This document shows, in pieces, positions 1 through 9,908 of a stretch of DNA of 64,000 nucleotides (the stretch's first letter is position 1; every line of letters begins with the position of its first letter). A program made the translations under genes and the position numbers. Under the pieces are notes generated by a model that worked only from the letters and a program-made list of their open reading frames with translations, was not told the DNA's origin and searched no databases. Source of the DNA: Leptodontidium sp. MPI-SDFR-AT-0119 (lineage: Eukaryota > Ascomycota > Leotiomycetes > Helotiales > Leptodontidiaceae); assembly GCA_020726505.1 (NCBI GenBank), contig JAHLEZ010000014.1, positions 930,001 through 994,000 on the forward strand. The letters are read 5' to 3'.

Positions 1-1123
1 AGCAATAGTGATTGAAGAAGTCTTCCGGTAACAATCCAACTGCTTTTGCGCACTGTGAAAATGCATCCACAAGTGGCATTTGAAGCATTCTGAAACAGTC
101 TGATTCGGGACTGGGAGTTATTAGGCGAGATATAGGGCGGAAGGGCGAGTTGTTTAGAGACGGCGGTTTGCCGTTGGTGAGTATTTGCAGTCCAGTGACG
201 AAGAGCTCGCCTAGGTTGAAGAAGGGGTCGTTAGCCTTGTGTGTCCCAGCGGAAGCTTTGATTCCGCTGTAAAATATGGTCTCTATGTCGAGTCTCTGCT
301 CTAGAGCCATGCTAAAGAGCCTGCTTGGGTTTTCAGAGACCTTGAGCTGTGACAAGTATCGGAACGAGTGCCAAGCAAGGGTGCGACTTGCGAGACTTTT
401 CCGACGAAGGACTGGAGGAATAATTGCTTGAGAACTGGACGAGTATCCTGCGAAAGGTGTATTCGGAAGGGGAATTGGTGTATCGAAGGAGGAGTAGGCT
501 TGGGCTGCATGACTTGCATCCTGGAACTGCTGCCACTGTCCTGCGAAGTCTGGATATGGGAGTATGCTATTGGTGTTCGGCAAACAAGCTGAGTTGATGG
601 ACGACTGATTGAAACCAAGAGGGATCTGTGTCAGGTTGAAGCCATCCAGAGTAGACGAAAGATCTAAATCTTCTTCTGGAACAGGAAATAAATACGACAT
701 GTCCGTAAAGGCATTGAATTGGGTTTCGGAAATGGTGTCTATCTCTGGGAACGAATTGACAATATCCTCGGCTTCTTTAGGAGCAGTCAGGTGCTGAGGC
801 TGTGAAGACTGGGTTCTCAAACCGGGTTCTTTTGCTGCTTCTGCATCGAAACCTGTCAAAACCGCCTCTGTCGAATCAGAAGTGGGATCTTCTGTCTCTG
901 TTGGCGTAACATGAACATTTCTAGCAGCAATCCGCTCTAGCTCTGCAACGCGAGCGATTTGCTTCAGACCTAGAGCAGTCCGTCAATTTCAAGCTATAGA
1001 CAGGGGTTAAGTGCACCACGAACGGTAATTCCGCTGTGCTTCTCTGTTTTGTTGCCTCCTCTTCTCGGTCATACGTCTCTTGTACTGAACTTTGGTTCCA
1101 GGTGTCTGTGCCAGACAGTCCAT
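1..1123 (-). CDS. bZIP transcription factor, partial (3' end outside window)
   Basis: Likely nuclear DNA-binding regulator. The N-terminal exon (1024-1123) encodes KRRMTEKRRQQNREAQRNYR, a typical fungal bZIP basic region with the N-x-x-A-Q-x-x-Y/F-R signature. A 54-bp intron (970-1023, donor GTTCGT, acceptor CTAG) joins it in frame to LKQIARVAELERIAARN, the start of a short zipper. After that the frame stays open to base 1 through a Ser/Pro/Gln-rich middle and a conserved-looking end (SMALEQRLDIETIFYSGIKA, then a region with LPEDFF). The start is uncertain. I use the ATG at 1123; a GTG-started frame reaches 1201, and an ATG near 1224 would need one more intron. Target genes cannot be told. 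Confidence 0.72.
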
Positions 1124-1341
1124 TATGACGGATTCATGATCGCCCGATGTGCCTATACTTGAGATGGTCTCCAAAGATAGAATATTATGTCCTCGTTCCA
1201 CTCAGGTTTTGGAGAATATGACATCAGATTTTTGTGATTGAACCTCACGTTGCTGTAGGAGAAGCCGGAGGAGATGGCTCAGGTAAGCCAACATCGAAAC
1301 GCCGGAGTCGGGTCGTGCACGTGACATTTTGGCTCATCTCA

Positions 1342-1355
1342 GCCAATCAGCCAAT

Positions 1356-1394
<39 letters not shown>

Positions 1395-1407
1395 GGTTAC
1401 ATATAAA
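1342..1407 (+). promoter_or_regulatory. Promoter elements of the aldo-keto reductase locus
   Basis: Two CCAAT boxes (1342-1346 region and 1351-1355) lie directly before an uninterrupted G run. A TATA-like ATATAAA sits at 1401-1407, about 46 bp before the ATG at 1453. The order CCAAT-CCAAT-G tract-TATA-ATG is a plausible core promoter. No footprint or transcript data are available to me. Confidence 0.5.
1358..1392 (+). repeat. 35-base poly-G tract
   Basis: A pure run of 35 G (C on the other strand) between the CCAAT boxes and the TATA-like box of the aldo-keto reductase locus. It could form G-quadruplexes and its length is likely to vary between isolates or sequencing reads. Confidence 0.9.
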
Positions 1408-1452
1408 GAGTCCTCCAGAACTCCTCCGCTCAGCTCAGAATTTGTACCTACT

Positions 1453-2614
1453 ATGCATGGTCCTCGTTCGTACCTCAGAATTCTTTCAACTCGAAACTTC
1501 ACCCGCAGATTTCACCATCGATCCATCATGACTTCGAAAATTCCAACGAGACGGCTTGGGAAAGAAGGTCCCTTGATTCCAGCCCTTGGATACGGCACAA
1601 TGGGTCTGAGCAGTCACTACGGCAAAATCCCAGACGATGAAACTCGGTTCGCAATCTTAGATCGGGCATACGAACTCGGAATACGATTCTGGGATACTTC
1701 AGACATGTACGGAGACAGCGAAGAACTCATTGGAAAGTGGTTTGCCCGCACTGGAAAGCGTGATGAGATCTTCTTGTCGTCAAAGTTCGGATACAGAGTA
1801 ACACCAAGCAACGGTTCTATGCCTGGTCTCACGTTTCATTCCGATCCAGAGTATGTTAGAGAGGCCTGTGACCGGTCTCTCAAACGAATGGGTGTAGAGC
1901 ATGTCGATCTGTACTACATGCATGTTCCAGATGGAAAGACCCCGATCGAGGATACGATTGAGACCATGGTGGAGCTGAAGAAGTGAGATCGATATTCAGA
2001 GTCAAATAGGACACGCTAACATGAACCAGAGCTGGGAAAATCAAAGTACCTTGGGCTTTGCGGTACGAACAAGAAGGGGCTTCGTCGAGCAGAAGCGGTG
2101 CATCACATCGACTCTGTTCAAGTTGAATACAGCCTATTTGCTCTCGAAATAGAGGATCCAGAAGAAGGATGTCTCGAAACTTGTCGCGAACTTGGGATTG
2201 CGGTGGTTTGTCTCAGTCCACTCGGCCGAGGCTTTTTGACAGGTCGATACAAGACCAGGGATGACTTTGAGGCAAATGACGTTCGGCGTTTGTTTCCACG
2301 TTTTTTCTGCCGAGAACTTTCCCAAGAACTTGAAGTTTGTGGAGTACATACAATCTGCGGCAGGGAAGAAAGGATGCACAGCTGCTCAGCTCTGTCTGGC
2401 CTTTTTGATGGCACAAGGAGACGATATCATCCCGATCCCAGGAACGAAAAGTATTGAGCGTCTGGAGGAAAATACTGGCTCCCTTGACGTTGTCCTGACA
2501 GAGGCAGAGCTCAAGGACATTCGGCATGAGATCTCCAGCCTTCCACTTTCTGGCTCACATCGTCCAGGTGCTTATGCCACCATTCATGGCATCGAAACAC
2601 CAGAACGAAAGTAG
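1453..2614 (+). pseudogene. Aldo-keto reductase with two +1 frameshifts
   Basis: NADPH-dependent aldo-keto reductase of the fungal AKR/YakC type (TIM barrel). Exon 1 (1453-1982) holds FWDTSDMYGDSEELIGKWF with the catalytic Asp/Tyr region, SSKFGY (Lys) and DLYYMHVPD (His). A 47-bp intron (1983-2029, branch CTAAC) follows. Downstream the expected AGKIK-YLGLCGTNKKGLRRA is broken by one extra A in the AAA at 2043-2045. RRLFPRF-SAENFPKNL is broken by one extra T in the six-T run at 2301-2306. After both shifts the conserved DDIIPIPGTKSIERLEENTGSL and the stop at 2614 are present. The first 25 residues are Arg-rich and could be a mitochondrial leader; the second in-frame ATG (1528) gives a leaderless form. 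Either a recent pseudogene or two homopolymer sequence errors. Confidence 0.8.
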
Positions 2615-3874
2615 ACGAACGCTACTTTCAAGAATTCAAGCAGAGCACAAGCAGTTTTTAAGGAAGTTCGTCACTGTTGGCCCTTCCATCAGTCTGCCAG
2701 GCTTCGGAGGCTTTCCAGAGTTTCTGTTGGGCTGCAATGGCTTCCTATCTTCACCATTCTTGGTCCCGACGGTGGTTCTAGGGGTCAGTCTAAATCTGGG
2801 CCCTCATAAAGACTCAATATATATAAACAGGGTCAATATTTGATCGGGTGCCGATTACGTCCAATTTCAGAGCTGAAATCCATTCACATGTTAGATGATG
2901 CCGGTCGGGATCTCACCCTCATCAGTGCGAAGCGGTGACGTGACGCATGTTTGTAAAATTACGGCCCAAGAGTGGAACGAAGAGTACGCACCATGACTCT
3001 GATCATTGCTGTCAAGCCGCGTTTACATTATTATCGGCATATCGCGTGCCTTCGTTGTCGAGTTGAAAGCAACGTTTAAGTGAACCAGCCAATAACAGAG
3101 TGATCATTACTCTAATAATGCATAAATTTAATGCAACTAAGCTTAGTTTAGTGGTACGTTGGAGCACAAACCGGGCAAGGGTGCACAACCACAAGTGTCT
3201 GGAAATGTATTGTGGGAGGGACGAAGCCCGGTAACCACACAACAAGAGAGGAGCATGTAGTGAGGTAAAGGAGAGATTCTAGGTTAGGAAATTGCGAATC
3301 GATTAAATCTAAAGATATTACATATCTAAAGGGTATGAAAAGTCGAGGGAGGGGAGAAGAAAAGAGTATATTAAATAGAATTCTATGAAAGTGCTTAGTT
3401 ATATTAAGTAGTTTTCAAGTGTTAACCTTTTTTATGTGATAAGAGTCTATCCGGTCAGGTGATAAAGAACCAACTGAGGGCCTTCCCCACCACAATAATA
3501 AAGAAAGGATTAGGGATTAAAGCATTACTCCTCTTTAAAAACATAATAAAGGAAAAAGGAACGTAAAGAAGAGATTAAAGTTTAAAGTTTATTATCCTTT
3601 ACAGTAAGGATATGATAAAAATGCGGTCAAAGGCGGAGGCATAATTCTTTAAGTACTACAGGAACAGCTACCTGTTATTAAACGAGGACTGTACTAGGCA
3701 TAGATTTTACGAATTGTGTCTAGTCACGTGTACCGCCAAAGCTTGTATATCACAGCTCTAGCTCCTCTAAAGCAGAGGAAACCATCATTTCCACATATTT
3801 CCATTCCCCTAACTCTCTTAATTCACAATTAGCGTATTAACCCCTTTACATCAACAATAACAACCGAAAGTAAT
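2615..3874. other. AT-rich gene-poor stretch
   Basis: No convincing gene. From about 3050 to 3720 the sequence is rich in TA dinucleotides and A/T runs, unlike the flanking coding DNA. It fits a decayed, possibly RIP-mutated repeat, but no terminal repeat, transposase frame or target duplication is visible. A TATA-like GTATAT near 3747 may belong to the next gene. Confidence 0.5.
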
Positions 3875-4117
3875 ATGCCAGTCAAGGTTGTCCAGTATAT
3901 GCAATGTTGCAAATGCCTCCTCGAAACTATGCCAGAGATATGCGATCTCTGCGGGAACAGACAGTGCAAGGTCTGTATAGAGTTGGTTATTGAAGAGACG
4001 ACGGAGTATTCGTTAGAAGGTGAAGGGTCTAAGGAAACTGGGAAGAGTCGTTCGGACAGGTCTGGCTTGGGAGGACTAGGTGGAGACGGCAGAGATGAAA
4101 TTAAAAACGGAATGTGA
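3875..4117 (+). CDS. Small cysteine-motif protein, copy 1 (80 aa)
   Basis: Unrecognised small protein and first of three similar tandem genes. The N-terminal third carries the pattern C-C-x-C-x8-C-x2-C-x4-C-x2-C (Cys 11, 12, 14, 23, 26, 31, 34; MQCCKC...CDLCGNRQCKVC), which looks like a small zinc-binding knuckle. The rest is an acidic, Ser/Gly-rich tail likely to be disordered. It has a single exon, starts at the first ATG after an A-rich leader, and has no signal peptide, so a cytosolic or nuclear location is likely. Function unknown. The shared motif with the next two genes is the main reason to think it is real. Confidence 0.6.
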   Translation: MPVKVVQYMQCCKCLLETMPEICDLCGNRQCKVCIELVIEETTEYSLEGEGSKETGKSRSDRSGLGGLGGDGRDEIKNGM

Positions 4118-4505
4118 AGAGGAAAAAGACATTGTAATTTAATTCGGCGTTCGTGAATCTTGGCAATCGATTGGCGTAGTGAAACAGACTTTGTATGTTG
4201 CATCGCTTAGTCGTTGGCGTTGTGCGACATCTAGGCTGTGATATATATATACTGCCTCTGCCTGTCTGCCGTCTACCTCTCGATGTGGATTTACTTTCAC
4301 AAATAACTTCAAAATTCTCGTCCTCCACTTTCCCAAAACTTTCCATAGAAGGAATGATTGGTTAATTAAATAAGCTTTGAATCCTTTCAACAGGAACCAC
4401 CCAACTAAGTCACAGCCTGATCAACAACAATCTACAAAACGCCAAGAAAAGCTAGCACCTCCTCAGGGCCCAAAAACCAAGAAGAACCCCCCCCCACTCC
4501 AAAAC

Positions 4506-4739
4506 ATGAAACAGCCTAAAGAGATATCTTCAAGCAATGCCATTCAATGGTACAAAGACCTGCAATGCTGCAAATGCTTTGCTACAACTTGTGGAAGCCA
4601 CGAGGGAGTGGTGCCAACTGCGTGTACAGGCAGCAAGCTGCAGCCCAAGCTAGGTTCGAAGACGGGAGAACTAGAATATGTTCCTTGTAGGCATGAAGCT
4701 TGCAGCAAGTGTACGATTAGCAGCAACCCGGGATGTTAA
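4506..4739 (+). CDS. Small cysteine-motif protein, copy 2 (77 aa)
   Basis: Second of the tandem trio. The segment WYKDLQCCKC (Cys 21, 22, 24) matches the start of the motif in copies 1 and 3, and the end carries PCRHEACSKC (C-x-H-x2-C-x2-C, residues 61-69). Between them lies a longer insert with Cys 29 and 40, so the middle CxxC pair is not preserved in the same form. The ATG at 4506 is the only good start; the frame is open upstream to about 4377 without another ATG. Function unknown. A predicted zinc-binding role rests only on cysteine spacing. Confidence 0.55.
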   Translation: MKQPKEISSSNAIQWYKDLQCCKCFATTCGSHEGVVPTACTGSKLQPKLGSKTGELEYVPCRHEACSKCTISSNPGC

Positions 4740-5138
4740 GTTATGGGATGAGACTAGAGTGGTGAGACGGATTGGGATGAGATTCTGATCATTGTCGATT
4801 TTGGTGATGAGTGAGAATGGGGGATTTTGCGAGTTTGCGACAGGTTTGGTGACTAGATGGGTAGAAAACGGTAGATGAATCGAAGGTTTTGCATTGGGCT
4901 CGAGATCTTGATTGCGTTTTCTGAAACTTTGTGATTATTCGGAAAATATGAAAAGTGACTGTGTTCCTCATCCATGACTGTCGAGGTGCAACAGAGCATC
5001 AAACAACTGCATATAACTCCTCTATCCTACCTCTAAACATCTCCACTCTTCGTACCTCTCTCAGATATCAATCCGAAATATCAAGACGGGATAACAACAA
5101 GTGCTCAAAGGGTTCTACTTCAAGTCTTCAACTACAAC

Positions 5139-5435
5139 ATGCCTCTTTACGTCTGGATCAAGAAACTGGCATGCTGCCAATGCAAGAAACCCACTTTCCC
5201 TTACAAACTGTATGAGACATGCCACAACTGCCAACACGCTGCATGTGGCGACTGCAAGTCAAGCGAGGTTCGCTTCAATGCTGGAGAAACTCCCAAGAGA
5301 ACGCCGGCGAAACCGAATAAAGACAACGAGGATCCGGATGAAGAGCACCACTTGGGCTGGATGACGAACTTGCAGAGGCTGAATGGGTCGCTGGAGAGTT
5401 TGGTGCTGAAGAAGCAGAAGAAAACTTTTCAATAG
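5139..5435 (+). CDS. Small cysteine-motif protein, copy 3 (98 aa)
   Basis: Third tandem copy and the clearest. WIKKLACCQCKKP...CHNCQHAACGDC gives C-C-x-C-x12-C-x2-C-x4-C-x2-C (Cys 12, 13, 15, 28, 31, 36, 39) with His 33 inside the last loop. A charged Pro/Lys/Asp/Glu linker follows, then a possible amphipathic helix near the C-terminus (LGWMTNLQRLNGSLESLVL). Single exon, ATG start at 5139, no signal peptide. Known fungal proteins with short CCxC...CxxC...CxxC modules are mostly uncharacterised; I cannot assign a function. Confidence 0.65.
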   Translation: MPLYVWIKKLACCQCKKPTFPYKLYETCHNCQHAACGDCKSSEVRFNAGETPKRTPAKPNKDNEDPDEEHHLGWMTNLQRLNGSLESLVLKKQKKTFQ

Positions 5436-5747
5436 GGTACTGAGGGTGATGAATACGTGGCTATTTGGTAATAGAGGAATTGGGATAGGAGTTGTTGGGG
5501 GTTGTTGGATTGAGTAAAATGGTATCATCAAAGTAATTCGCTGATAAGAAACAATGTCTCTACGGACTTGTCTGAACTATGTGTCCTTCAAGAGCATGAT
5601 TGTCGCAATACCTACTCATTCTCAGATGACGAATATCGCGAGTCAAGCGAACAGCAGTTAGTCCGAGGAGCATCTCGCTGCTTGATGGAGATTTCTGATG
5701 TTTTTAGTATTTGATTTGCACCTGAAATTCCGACCGAGTCTCTGGCT

Positions 5748-6680
5748 CTATAACCCTCCATTTAAAATTCCTTTCTGATGCTTAACAATCAAGTCCGTCG
5801 TCGCCATCTTATACTCTGGGCACCATGCCGCCACTTGATCCATCTTATCCGCATTCCACCTCTCAACCTGATGATAGCCCAATGGCCTATCATACCAAAC
5901 CGTCTCCACCGCAAAAGTTGCAGCCACTTCCTTCGTCGGCAACCTCGAACCCGGGATCTCTTTCATTTTGCGATAAAACCACTGATCCTCGAACTTCAAA
6001 CACGGCTTCTTCGTCACACATCCTTCCTGAGAGATGGTCCCATCATCCATCTCCGTTTTCCAGCTGGAACTGGTCAGGATATCGAGGATCATCGTTCGGT
6101 TCCGTAGTGATAATCCGCCATTGAAACCTTCGCCGTGCCCGCTAATCCCTCGGATGGGGACATCGATCGGTGCCCCGACGAAGTCATATTGGAGGAAATC
6201 ATCAACTCGTTTATCCGAGTTGGCACACAATATGCTGTCTGCTTGAAACAGCAACACGTGGCCAGCAGGTGCGAGTTGTTCCCAAAACCAGGGGAAAGTA
6301 AGAAGTTCCGACACAGCTCGGTGATTTTCGAAGTGTACATCTGATGGCAAACTCCTTAGTGATATTCTGCCCTCACTCACGGCTCGTTGGAAAGAGATTG
6401 ATTGGTTGAGCAGGGTGTTTTCGGATGTGAAGAGAACGATTGGCCATGTTGGGCCAAGTACTGAAGAGAAGTGCAGTAGTAAGGGAGCAAGATTGCTGAG
6501 AGGTCGATCTTCGATGATGGCAGCGACATTTGCGAAAGTGTGTGGTCTAGATGAGAAGAGAGGGCTGAATTGCGATGACCAGGCCGCATTTGTGGAAGGA
6601 AATGAATGATAAAGAGAGTAGACGAGAAGGAGAATGAAGGCTGATTTTGCCAATGAAGAGAGACTACCGGATGAAATCAT
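5748..6680 (-). CDS. DUF5672-like putative glycosyltransferase, type II membrane protein (310 aa)
   Basis: The N-terminus (MISSGSLSSLAKSAFILLLVYSLYHS) is a signal anchor, so the catalytic part would face the Golgi/ER lumen. The body has features of the fungal DUF5672 family: RPLSNLAPLLLHFSSVLGPTWPI near the start, HVLLFQADSILC (a DxD-like acidic site), YDFVGAPI, GFNGGLSLRNR, and a closing FEDQWFYRKM. These resemble nucleotide-sugar-binding folds, but the reaction is not known. It is a single exon. The ATG at 6680 is preferred because the 53 residues upstream in the open frame are unlike the family and would bury the anchor. Confidence 0.7.
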   Translation of the reverse strand: MISSGSLSSLAKSAFILLLVYSLYHSFPSTNAAWSSQFSPLFSSRPHTFANVAAIIEDRPLSNLAPLLLHFSSVLGPTWPIVLFTSENTLLNQSISFQRAVSEGRISLRSLPSDVHFENHRAVSELLTFPWFWEQLAPAGHVLLFQADSILCANSDKRVDDFLQYDFVGAPIDVPIRGISGHGEGFNGGLSLRNRTMILDILTSSSWKTEMDDGTISQEGCVTKKPCLKFEDQWFYRKMKEIPGSRLPTKEVAATFAVETVWYDRPLGYHQVERWNADKMDQVAAWCPEYKMATTDLIVKHQKGILNGGL

Positions 6681-7353
6681 CGTGGAAACTTGTTGGTTTA
6701 ATTTGTGGGACAGAGGTTCCAAGAACAGAAAAGGCTTGAGAAGGGATGGCCGGTATGAATAGTGATCAACACGAACAAACCTCGTAACCACCGACGTGAA
6801 ACAGAGATCGCTCATGGGCAATCTCCTCCACTTCAACAATCCAGCCAGTCAGCTGGCCGAACCGCTTTCCCTCTAAAGTTGGTTCGTCATTCTGAAGGGG
6901 TGGCTGAGGTGAAGATTGTTAAGTTCGTACAGTTGTCGCTATTGGGAACTCGAGTGGGGTGCGGTGAAAGGGGTGACGCGGATTATGCCCTTCTAAATAT
7001 ACTTCTAGCGTACCTTTTGGAAGAAATGTCTGGATCTGTTGTAGACCGCATACGTCGTCTGTCTCTGATCCACTGTCCACGAATTCGAAACGCGTCTCTT
7101 GGTAAACCCTCCGAACTTTATTTTCTCCCGGACCCACTTCTCCCCGAAATCGCTTAATTCGAATAGGGGGGGTTAGCGAGCCCTGGACACGAGGCTACTC
7201 ATGCTGGAAATCTAACTCCAAACAGGAACCTTGTCAGTCATTCGGTCACGATGAACTGGATCTTGGTCCATTGATGAGAATATCAAGTACCTGGACTCCC
7301 TCATGTCACCGAAATTCCGAATATGTTGACGTTATTTCCAGCAGAGTGAAGGC
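6681..7353. other. Intergenic, no supported gene
   Basis: Lies between the start of the DUF5672-like gene and the 3' end of the MFS gene. Short open frames exist on both strands but none shows a recognisable domain or codon pattern. It should hold the promoter of the DUF5672-like gene. Confidence 0.5.
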
Positions 7354-9003
7354 TCAACCTTCATCGACAGGCGCAAATTTTGACATCTTCCTCAGTTTCA
7401 GGCCATATTTCATGAATACAAACGGAACGGGAATTGCAATCGTTGCAACAGCAGCAAGAATCGACATCGCTGGCCCGATTCCTAGATTATGGAACATCGG
7501 CTCTGCAGCAAGCGGGAGTCCTGCAGCCAATACACTTCTCAAGAACGTGTTGGCAGAGACAGCGGAAGCGGCATACAATCCGTAGGTATCAATGAGGAAA
7601 TTGATGCATTGCTGAAAAATGATGTTGAAGCCTGCACCGATGAACACCGCTGCGAAAACGGGCGACAGCCACGAGATTCTTGTGGCAGTCCATCCGAACC
7701 ACCACAGACCGATTGCGAAAAGGAAGCTGCCGATAGCCATTGGAGCCAGTCGTGCTTCAGGTACGGGCTTGCCTTTTGATGCTTCGAGAGCTCGTGCATA
7801 TCGAGGCTGGTTTCCGAGGTTGACGATGACAGCCGAGAGGACGCCGATGAACAGCGCGAGGAATGGCAGGGACCCGATTACCGGACTCCAGCCTCGATCC
7901 TTGTTGAACACAATTGGAAACACCTCCAGAGTCAAGTACAGAAGTCCGTACACGAAGGATGCATAGAATGCGATACAGGTGACCATCGGCTCTGTCACAA
8001 GCATCTTCAAAGGCCTCGCGAAGTGTTTTGTGACGATTGTCTTTGGAGAGAGCTTGATGTTTTCGTGTGGATGATACAAAGACTGATTGCCAGTCTCCTT
8101 TCTCAATTGCTGGGCCTTATTCTTCAGGAGAACCGGTGCGTATATTTCCGGGAGGGCGAAGAAGGCGAGAGCAGTAGTGGCGAATACCCAAATCGCCTCG
8201 ACATATTCGGTCCATCGCCAGCCAAGATGAGGATTAACGAGGAGGGAAGCCCCAATCGTGGGACCGAGAGTTGGACCACCAACAACAGCTACGGATCATC
8301 AACAGATACCCTTGTGAGGGCCTCAAGACGGTTTGACTTACCAACTGCATAGAACGTGACAGCAGTTCCTCGAGACTTGGGTTCCCAGATATCCCCCAGC
8401 GCAGCAGCAACATTGCTGACAGGTGCCGAGCCAAACAGGCCAGCAAAGAAGCGAGTTATAAAAATAGTCTGGGCATTCTTGCCTACAGCTGTGCCAATGG
8501 AAAAAAGTCCCAGGCATATCATGGCCGGTAAGAGGGACATTCTTCTACCCCAAATTTCTGATACTGGTGCCCAGCACAAAGGCCCGAAGGCAAAACCGAG
8601 ACTTTTCTCAATGTCAGCGTATCTCAAAGTTAGGAACAGGATGAGATGTAACTTACATGTAAAGTGATATCACCAATACAGTGGCCTCTTTACTGACACC
8701 TAGATCGTCCGAGATAGCATCCTCGGCAGGAGCAATGATGCTCGATCCCAAACTCGCAGCCAGAGCCAACATTGACAACTGGAAAGTTATCCACCATTTA
8801 TATCCAACCGACCAGTTCAGTGGGTTCTCCAGATCGTTCTCCCCATCCCAACCGACAAGATTTGGATCTATCTCCTTGCTATGCTCAGCGATTGTCTGAG
8901 GTAGTGCATTCTCTTCATCATTCGGGGGCGTGGAGCAAGTTGAATATTGTATCCCCGCACCATGAGATCTTGGATGATCTGAAGACTCCGTGCTTGAAGC
9001 CAT
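7354..9003 (-). CDS. MFS transporter, DHA1 drug:H+ antiporter type (513 aa)
   Basis: Twelve-helix major facilitator for proton-coupled export at the plasma membrane, of the family that includes fungal multidrug and polyamine exporters. Exons 8657-9003, 8342-8601 and 7354-8288; introns of 55 and 53 bp with GTAAGT donors; the phases close exactly. The N-terminal cytosolic tail ends in NPLNWSVGYKWW, typical of the family. Motif A is APVSEIWGRR. LGDIWEPKSRGTAVTFYAV and GGPTLGPTIGA (motif C-like) follow. The second half contains GAGFNIIFQQCINFLIDTYG and a short cytosolic end. Substrate unknown. It shares a 905-bp upstream region with the divergent broken SDR gene. Confidence 0.9.
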
Positions 9004-9908
9004 GATTATGTCTTCCCGATATACATACCAGGAGGCAAAAATTGGCGCCAAGAATGACTTTGGAGGTTCAAAGCACCTTTATGTACTCATTGACGTCTAT
9101 TTGCGATATCTGAAGTCTCGACTGAAGATCTGCCGACGGGCACGGCAGTATGCTTCCGCTGCGACTCAAACGGCATTGGCATGCTTGACATCATGACTCG
9201 GTCCCGTATTCAAATTCCGTAGGTACAGAAATTTGATACCCTGACAATTAAAGATGAAATTGGGTATCTGATAACATGTCCGGGGCCGGAAAGCTGAGGA
9301 ATCTGGAGTTTGTGCATGCGGAGTAAGCAAGAGTCAAGATTAGCCACAGGAGAGGCTCTGCGGTGTTATTAACATCAATGCAAATAAATAGGAACTTACA
9401 GCAAGAGAACCAACATAAGCTGTCTGCTTCATCAGATCTCGCTAGAAAAGATGAGCTGTCGCATCTGCGGATGTGTGCGGTTGAGAGTGGAAGGAGGCTT
9501 CCCCGATGCTCTTGTAAGTTCGGAGTTCGGAAAGGGGGCATTAGCCGAGCTCTGTTGCCCTTGAACTCCATCAAACAAAACAAAAAGACGTTTTCTGCCA
9601 CGGTTTGGTGGGCCTGCCTGTATTTCATCAACCAACTACCACTCTTTATCCTGAAAATTTTCTAGAGGGAGGGATATGGAAGGCAAATCATCCACGGACA
9701 CCTCGGAAATTCCCCAGTTCGGCTCAGTCAAACCCCGCATTCTATCCAGCGCGGATGGGAGACTAGACTGCCTTTCTAGAATCTAATTACTGTACCCCGT
9801 GAGTCTTGGTATCTCAAAAAGGGGTATAAATGATACAAAGACCAGCAGAAGAAATCTTGATGAAACTAACTCGCTTATCAGACTTTCATAACATATTCTG
9901 ACTACAAC
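9004..9908. promoter_or_regulatory. Divergent intergenic region, MFS gene / SDR locus
   Basis: No gene supported. It separates two divergent starts (9003 minus, 9909 plus). A TATA box GTATAAA lies at 9824-9830, about 80 bp before the SDR ATG, followed by a CA-rich leader. Both genes could share regulators. Confidence 0.5.

Noticed and set aside
1234..1452. Upstream extension of the aldo-keto reductase frame through the G tract (a poly-Gly stretch)
   Set aside because: It has only a non-ATG start, crosses CCAAT and TATA elements, and the Gly run is simply the G35 tract read in frame.
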